From assembly GCA_002378585.1 (NCBI GenBank), contig DFSJ01000087.1:15538-34785 (forward strand): a DNA stretch of 19,248 nucleotides, given 5' to 3'. Positions 15,218 through 19,248 of the stretch are shown one piece after another. The translations under genes were made by a program, and so were the position numbers. The notes beneath the pieces were generated by a model. The model searched no databases. It saw nothing but the letters and a program-made list of their open reading frames with translations, and had not been told where the DNA came from. The DNA is from Flavobacteriaceae bacterium UBA3440 (lineage in GTDB: Bacteria; Bacteroidota; Bacteroidia; Flavobacteriales; Flavobacteriaceae). Every line of letters begins with the position of its first letter. Position 1 is the stretch's first letter.

Positions 15218-16039
15218 ATGCCTTTAGTCACCTTAACGACTGATTTCGGAATCAAAGACCACTATATAGGTGCTCTAAAGGGCGCTATGATGGCTGCTGT
15301 GGAAGGAATACAGATTGTTGATATCTCACACCATATCCAGCCTTACCACATTGCTGAGTGCGCCTACGTGCTTAAAAATGCCTACCATCACTTCCCCAAA
15401 GGAACCATTCATGTGGTCGGTGTGGATACGCAATGGACGGAGGATAACCGACATATTTTGGTGTTGGTGGACGGTCATTATTTTATCACCGCCAACAACG
15501 GGGTCATCGCGCTGATCACCCAAGAAATAGCTCCTGAGCAAGTATTTGAAATCAATATGCCCCAAATGGAGCGCAATACTTTTCCCACCTTATATGTATT
15601 TGCCCCGGTAGCGACACACCTAGCGCGGGGTGGAACACCTGAATTAATCGGTAAACCATTTACGGGATTAAAAGAACGGGCTGAATTTAAGGCGCGTGTC
15701 AGCGATGATGGAAACACGCTGTATGGCCATGTGATGTATATCGACAATTACGGAAATGCCATTACCAACATCAGTAAACCATTTTTTGAGGCCTGTAGAA
15801 AAAATAGATCATTCGAGATAGCTGCTCGAAGCGCCAGAACCACCCGCATCAGTCAAGGATACGAAGACATCGGCACACAAGAATCAAATCTGCGCTCAGG
15901 CGGACATTTGGTATGTCTGTTTAATACCGCTCAGTGCTTAGAAATTGCTATTGCGCAAGGAAGTGCTCAAAACGGTGGGGCTTCCTCCCTATTGGGCCTT
16001 CAATACCGCGATCAGATCACCGTTCAGTTCTTCAACTAG
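15218..16039 (+). CDS. SAM hydroxide adenosyltransferase (DUF62 family)
   Basis: A 273-residue member of the DUF62 family, whose characterised members split S-adenosylmethionine into adenosine and methionine using hydroxide from water. LTTDFGIKDHYIGALKG (6-22) and VDISHHIQPYHI (34-45) are the family opening motifs. ANNGVIALI (92-100), FAPVATHLARGG (128-139) and IDNYGNAITNIS complete the pattern. D70, R78 and H134 are the likely Asp-Arg-His catalytic triad. No obvious inserted loop of the fluorinase or chlorinase type is seen. The start is ATG 15218; reading further upstream would begin with the TTG that ends the -7 box. The physiological role, possibly SAM or methionine balance, remains unclear for the family. 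Confidence 0.92.
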   Translation: MPLVTLTTDFGIKDHYIGALKGAMMAAVEGIQIVDISHHIQPYHIAECAYVLKNAYHHFPKGTIHVVGVDTQWTEDNRHILVLVDGHYFITANNGVIALITQEIAPEQVFEINMPQMERNTFPTLYVFAPVATHLARGGTPELIGKPFTGLKERAEFKARVSDDGNTLYGHVMYIDNYGNAITNISKPFFEACRKNRSFEIAARSARTTRISQGYEDIGTQESNLRSGGHLVCLFNTAQCLEIAIAQGSAQNGGASSLLGLQYRDQITVQFFN

Positions 16040-16041
16040 TT

Positions 16042-16090
16042 CACCAAAACACTTATCAACCAATACGGTGTTGATAAGTTTGTTTTAGTG
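16042..16090. repeat. Long inverted repeat upstream of dnaN
   Basis: The core is ACTTATCAAC (16051-16060), a 9-nt loop and GTTGATAAGT (16070-16079), perfect over 10 bp. Outer arms CACCAAAAC (16042-16050) and GTTTTAGTG (16082-16090) extend it with one mismatch and a 2-nt bulge. It starts 3 nt after the SAM adenosyltransferase stop codon and runs into the dnaN promoter region. No convincing U tract follows, so a plain terminator is uncertain. Confidence 0.75.
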
Positions 16091-16106
16091 GGTGGAAGGG
16101 TTTAAA

Positions 16107-16114
16107 TATCTTTG
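16107..16114 (+). promoter_or_regulatory. -7 promoter box of dnaN
   Basis: TATCTTTG is an exact TAnnTTTG match, 25 nt before the dnaN ATG. A TTTG at 16079-16082 lies 24 nt upstream (longer than the ideal 19-21) and sits in the right arm of the inverted repeat; TTTT at 16083-16086 is at 20 nt. Confidence 0.6.
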
Positions 16115-16139
16115 TTTTTGACCTAAAAAGACATAATTT

Positions 16140-17258
16140 ATGAAATTCATTGTTTCGAGTGCCTCTTTGCTCAAGCAACTCCAAATTCTAGGGGGTGTCA
16201 TCAACAACACAAACACACTGCCTATTTTGGATCACTTCTTGTTTGCTTTATCACCCAATGAGTTGGTGGTCTCCGCATCAGATTTAGAAACCACCATGGT
16301 AACCACCTTAAGTGTAGAAACCAATGATTCAGGTCGCATAGCTGTTCCCGCACGTCTTTTGCTGGAAACACTAAAAACTTTTGCCGAACAACCATTGACT
16401 TTTGTTGTTCAGTCCAATAACACCGTGGAAATAAGTGCCAATAACGGTAAATACGCTCTAGCTTATGCAGCTGGAGATGAATTCCCCAACACCATACAAT
16501 TAAGCAATCCAAGTCAAACCCATATGGATGGGGATGCCTTGGCTACGGCTATCAGCAAAACAATTTTTGCAGCGGGTAACGATGATTTGCGACCTGTGAT
16601 GAGCGGCGTATTTTTTCAACTCTCCACAGAAGGACTGACTTGTGTGGCTACGGATGCCCATAAATTGGTGAAATACCAGAGAAACGACGCAACGAGTCAA
16701 GGGAGTGCTGAATTCATCATGCCCAAAAAACCTCTAAACTTGTTGAAAGGCATCTTAATGGGATCCACTACCCCAGTGACGATAGAATACAATGAGTCTA
16801 ATGCGCGCTTTAGTTTTGACCAAACTTCCTTGGTGTGCCGATTGATTGATGGCAAATACCCGAACTACGAGGCCGTAATTCCCAAAGAAAACCCCAATAT
16901 GTTGGTGATTTCTAGAACCGCTTTGTTGAGTTCAGTCAAAAGGATTTCCATCTTTTCCAATAAAACAACCCACCAACTTCGCCTGAAAATCGCTGGTGCC
17001 TCCTTGCAGATCTCTGCGGAAGATATCGACTACAGCAATAAAGCGGAAGAACAACTCAAGTGCGTATACCAAGGAGATGACATGCAAATCGGATTTAACG
17101 CGCGCTTTTTAATTGAAATGCTCAACAACCTATCCTGCGACGAAGTGCGTTTGGAAATGAGTATGCCCAACAGAGCAGGAATATTAACGCCTGTTGACGG
17201 ACTGGATGAAGGAGAACAGGTCACCATGTTGGTGATGCCAGTCATGCTAAACAGCTAG
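16140..17258 (+). CDS. dnaN: DNA polymerase III subunit beta (sliding clamp)
   Basis: DnaN forms the ring-shaped dimer that tethers the replicative polymerase to DNA. The 372-residue length is standard for three similar domains. MKFIVSSASLLKQLQILGGV opens domain 1. LPILDHFLF, LETTMVTTL and IAVPARLLLETLKTF are typical of domain 1, FAAGNDDLRPVMSGVFFQL and CVATDAHKLV of domain 2, and LIDGKYPNYEAVIPKE of the domain 2-3 link. The C-terminus VTMLVMPVMLNS is the usual end near the protein-binding cleft. ATG 16140 is supported by the promoter box at 16107. dnaA is not nearby, as is common in Bacteroidota. It ends 2 nt from the convergent DUF4870-like gene. Confidence 0.97.
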   Translation: MKFIVSSASLLKQLQILGGVINNTNTLPILDHFLFALSPNELVVSASDLETTMVTTLSVETNDSGRIAVPARLLLETLKTFAEQPLTFVVQSNNTVEISANNGKYALAYAAGDEFPNTIQLSNPSQTHMDGDALATAISKTIFAAGNDDLRPVMSGVFFQLSTEGLTCVATDAHKLVKYQRNDATSQGSAEFIMPKKPLNLLKGILMGSTTPVTIEYNESNARFSFDQTSLVCRLIDGKYPNYEAVIPKENPNMLVISRTALLSSVKRISIFSNKTTHQLRLKIAGASLQISAEDIDYSNKAEEQLKCVYQGDDMQIGFNARFLIEMLNNLSCDEVRLEMSMPNRAGILTPVDGLDEGEQVTMLVMPVMLNS

Positions 17259-17260
17259 TA

Positions 17261-17599
17261 CTATTTAAAAAACTTGATAGAAAACGGGTAGTCGACAGGC
17301 TCCCCGTTACTTGTTTTTATCGCATTAATAATCGGAAACGCTAAGCCGATCAATCCTATAGCAATCAAAGCCAAAATACCGATACCCAAAAATATCAACG
17401 GTATGCTGATCAACGCATACAGCATCATGCTCAATTGAAAGTTAACGATTTTCTTTCCGTGTTCTTCCATGTCCCAAACCTTATCTTTTTGGGTCAACCA
17501 AAGCACTAGGGGTACAATCAAACCGCCAAATCCCGAGACAAAATCGAGAAGTTGGCATAAATGGGTTACCACGAGTAACGATCGGTCTTCTCTTTTCAT
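17261..17599 (-). CDS. DUF4870-like small membrane protein
   Basis: A 112-residue membrane protein. Three or so hydrophobic segments are visible: LLDFVSGFGGLIVPLVLWLT (about 18-37), MMLYALISIPLIFLGIGILA and LIAIGLIGLAFPIINAI. EEHGKKIVNFQLSM between the first two, where family members usually read HA-KALNFQ, and a closing NGEPVDYPFSIKF are characteristic of the DUF4870 (Tic20-like) family as I recall. Function is unknown. The start ATG 17599 is preferred over TTG 17626, because the latter lies within the promoter spacer. It is convergent with dnaN, with 2 nt between them, and divergent from mnmE. Confidence 0.83.
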   Translation of the reverse strand: MKREDRSLLVVTHLCQLLDFVSGFGGLIVPLVLWLTQKDKVWDMEEHGKKIVNFQLSMMLYALISIPLIFLGIGILALIAIGLIGLAFPIINAIKTSNGEPVDYPFSIKFFK

Positions 17600-17614
17600 G
17601 TGATAAATTTTTGT

Positions 17615-17645
17615 CAAAGTACCCAATTATTTGGACTACCCCAAA
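17615..17645 (-). promoter_or_regulatory. Promoter of the DUF4870-like gene
   Basis: On the minus strand, TTTG (17645-17642), a 20-nt spacer and TACTTTG (17621-17615) resemble the -33/-7 pair, with the -7 box one base short of TAnnTTTG. ATG 17599 follows 15 nt later. Confidence 0.45.
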
Positions 17646-17676
17646 CAACTCCTAGCTTTTCCGAGGTAGTTTTTCC

Positions 17677-17684
17677 TATTTTTG
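17677..17684 (+). promoter_or_regulatory. -7 promoter box at the mnmE start
   Basis: TATTTTTG is an exact TAnnTTTG match ending only 4 nt before the mnmE ATG. If used, transcription would begin at or next to the start codon. No good -33 TTTG is seen 19-21 nt upstream. Confidence 0.4.
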
Positions 17685-17688
17685 TTCC

Positions 17689-19086
17689 ATGTCGCATAAA
17701 CCCACCATCATTGCCGTAGCTACCCCATCAGGTAGTGGAGCCATCGCTGTGATTCGTTTATCTGGTCCTCAAGCTATCCTATGGGTCAATGATTGTTTTC
17801 AATCCATCAAACCAAAAAAGTTAATCGACCAAAAATCCCACACCGTTCACTTGGGTTATTTGCACGAAGGGGAAGCTGTAATCGATCAAGTTTTGGTGAC
17901 TTTATTTAGAGGACCTCACTCCTACACAGGCGAGGATGTGGTGGAGATTTCTTGCCACGGATCCACCTATATTCAACAGCGCATCATGCAACTATTCCTT
18001 GGTTTAGGGGCGCAAGTAGCTCAAGGTGGCGAGTTTACACTCCGGGCATTTCTAAACGGCAAAATGGACTTAAGCCAAGCCGAAGCAGTGGCTGACTTGA
18101 TCCAAAGCGAAAGTGAAGCTGCGCACCAAATAGCCCTACAGCAAATGCGTGGGGGGTTTGGTTCACAGCTCAAGGACCTGCGCGCTCAACTGATGCATTT
18201 TGCTTCCCTGATCGAGTTGGAGTTGGATTTTGCTGAAGAGGATGTCGCTTTTGCCGATCGAACTGCCTTGCAACAACTCTTGCAAAATATCAGTGAGGTA
18301 CTAAAATCCCTGATCGACTCATTTGCCTTGGGCAATGTGCTCAAAAACGGAGTGCCCGTAGCCATCATCGGTCCACCTAACGCAGGCAAATCTACCCTGC
18401 TGAACACGTTACTTAACGAGGATAAAGCACTGATTTCCGATATTCCTGGCACGACCAGAGACGCCATTGAAGATGAAATCAACCTGCGCGGAGTTCGGTT
18501 TAGACTGATCGATACCGCAGGGATTCGCCAAACACAGGATGTGGTCGAACAGATGGGTATCAAAAAGTCATTCGAAAAAACCGCCCAAGCCTCCTTAGTG
18601 CTCTACCTATTTGATAGTGTTGAAGCGGCCCAAAATAAGGCATACTTAACCGAACTTTTGTCAGGCTTTGATGCCCTAAAAACTGAGTTTCCCGACAAGC
18701 ACCTATTACTTCTAGCCAATAAAGCGGATGGACTTACGACCAGTGAACAGTCAACTCTAGAAACTACGCTCCCCCCGTTTACCTATATCGCAGCAAAAAA
18801 CAAAACAGGTATTGACTCCTTGATCGACCAACTATTGGCCCATGTGCTCCAAGGACGCCACCATCAAGGCAACACTATTGTCACCAATAGCCGTCATTAC
18901 GCATTGCTGTTGCTCAGTCAAGAAGCGATCGATCAAGTAAAACAAGGCATTGCACAAAACCGCAGCTCAGATCTGCTGGCGGTAGACATACGCCAAGCAC
19001 TTCAACATTTTGGTGCCATCACCGGAGAAATCTCCTCAGACGAACTGCTGGGCAATATTTTTTCCAATTTCTGTATTGGAAAGTAA
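17689..19086 (+). CDS. mnmE: tRNA modification GTPase MnmE
   Basis: MnmE, with MnmG, adds the carboxymethylaminomethyl group at U34 of certain tRNAs, using tetrahydrofolate, GTP and potassium. The 465-residue length is typical. The N-terminal folate-binding domain starts TIIAVATPSGSGAIAVIRLS (6-25) and includes GPHSYTGEDVVEISCHG (75-91). The helical domain contains AFLNGKMDLSQAEAVADLI (120-138). The inserted G domain has G1 GPPNAGKS (228-235), G2 TTR (255-257), G3 DTAG (275-278) and G4 NKAD (344-347). The protein ends in the invariant CIGK, whose Cys is catalytic. ATG 17689 gives the normal N-terminus. It is divergent from the DUF4870-like gene. Confidence 0.98.
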   Translation: MSHKPTIIAVATPSGSGAIAVIRLSGPQAILWVNDCFQSIKPKKLIDQKSHTVHLGYLHEGEAVIDQVLVTLFRGPHSYTGEDVVEISCHGSTYIQQRIMQLFLGLGAQVAQGGEFTLRAFLNGKMDLSQAEAVADLIQSESEAAHQIALQQMRGGFGSQLKDLRAQLMHFASLIELELDFAEEDVAFADRTALQQLLQNISEVLKSLIDSFALGNVLKNGVPVAIIGPPNAGKSTLLNTLLNEDKALISDIPGTTRDAIEDEINLRGVRFRLIDTAGIRQTQDVVEQMGIKKSFEKTAQASLVLYLFDSVEAAQNKAYLTELLSGFDALKTEFPDKHLLLLANKADGLTTSEQSTLETTLPPFTYIAAKNKTGIDSLIDQLLAHVLQGRHHQGNTIVTNSRHYALLLLSQEAIDQVKQGIAQNRSSDLLAVDIRQALQHFGAITGEISSDELLGNIFSNFCIGK

Positions 19087-19137
19087 AGTGTGTTTCCGTT
19101 GATTTAATTTTATTTACTCTACTATTTACATCCTAAA

Positions 19138-19159
19138 CAAAGCAGGTATATTTGCTTTG
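19138..19159. promoter_or_regulatory. Inverted repeat enclosing a -7-like promoter box
   Basis: CAAAGCA (19138-19144) and TGCTTTG (19153-19159) are perfect 7-bp inverted arms around an 8-nt centre. On the plus strand TATATTTG (19147-19154), an exact -7 match, lies across the centre, with TTTA 18 nt upstream. It may drive a gene beyond the window. Nothing else is recognised in 19087-19248. Confidence 0.4.
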
Positions 19160-19248
19160 GCTATTGTGTAGATGTTCATTGCCTGACACGAGCATTTCTT
19201 GCTACATTCATTTTAATCCATTATCCGGAAAAGAGGCATTGAACAAAG

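Noticed and set aside
15218..16039. SAM-dependent fluorinase or chlorinase
   Set aside because: No obvious inserted loop of the halogenase type is seen, the Asp-Arg-His residues fit the hydroxide-using group, and no halometabolite genes are nearby.
16042..16140. Chromosomal replication origin next to dnaN
   Set aside because: No dnaA gene, no cluster of standard DnaA boxes and no long AT-rich unwinding region; the two TTATCAAC words have A at a position where DnaA boxes need C.
1..19248. Mobile element, prophage or CRISPR array
   Set aside because: No transposase, integrase, terminal repeats or spaced direct repeats were seen; the genes are conserved housekeeping genes with uniform base composition.

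Overview
The window looks like ordinary chromosome from a member of the Bacteroidota, most likely Flavobacteriia (Flavobacteriales). This is inferred from several things seen in the sequence. Families largely confined to or typical of that phylum are present (DUF4290, a START-like domain protein, a DUF4870-type membrane protein, the long PurC form). MurA carries Asp where most bacteria have the catalytic Cys. Upstream regions repeatedly show the Bacteroidota -7 promoter box TAnnTTTG, Shine-Dalgarno sequences are absent, and GTG/TTG starts are frequent. No transposase, integrase, CRISPR array or phage gene is visible. Coding density is very high and no gap between genes reaches 300 bases; the largest are about 160 bases (8129-8290 and 19087-19248).

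Layout. 1-1947: the 3' end of a sodium:solute symporter followed 6 nt later by an exported M20D amidohydrolase, plausibly an uptake and hydrolysis pair. 1964-2368: a small GNAT acetyltransferase, tail to tail with a leftward operon DUF493 - DUF4290 - murA (4676 to 2365). 4730-8128: a rightward, overlapping trio of NadR/AAA_28-like ATPase, recQ and fmt. 8129-8611: an HU gene with its own promoter and a strong terminator. 8656-9216: yqgE. 9220-10341 (leftward): a START-like protein and a class-IV-aminotransferase-like protein that appears to have lost its PLP lysine. 10424-10577: a complete tRNA-Met(CAT) unit with promoter, tRNA and terminator. 10610-13173: a cNMP/CBS/DUF294 nucleotidyltransferase protein overlapping by one base with a DEDDh exonuclease gene. 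13192-15099 (leftward): phoH - purC. 15218-16039: a SAM hydroxide adenosyltransferase divergent from phoH. 16140-17258: dnaN, preceded by a long inverted repeat next to its promoter. 17261-17599 (leftward): a DUF4870-like membrane protein. 17689-19086: mnmE. 19087-19248: intergenic, with a promoter-like box inside an inverted repeat.

How the genes work together. Most are housekeeping genes: cell wall (murA), translation and tRNA (fmt, tRNA-Met, mnmE), replication and repair (dnaN, recQ, exonuclease, HU), purine synthesis (purC) and SAM turnover. I see no defence or secondary-metabolite cluster and no convincing wholly new system. The points most worth a second look are the degenerate aminotransferase-like protein, the nucleotidyltransferase/exonuclease pair, the inverted repeat before dnaN, the promoter box almost touching the mnmE start codon, and the Asp-type MurA. 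Family assignments are made by eye from motifs and remembered family patterns; no searches were run.
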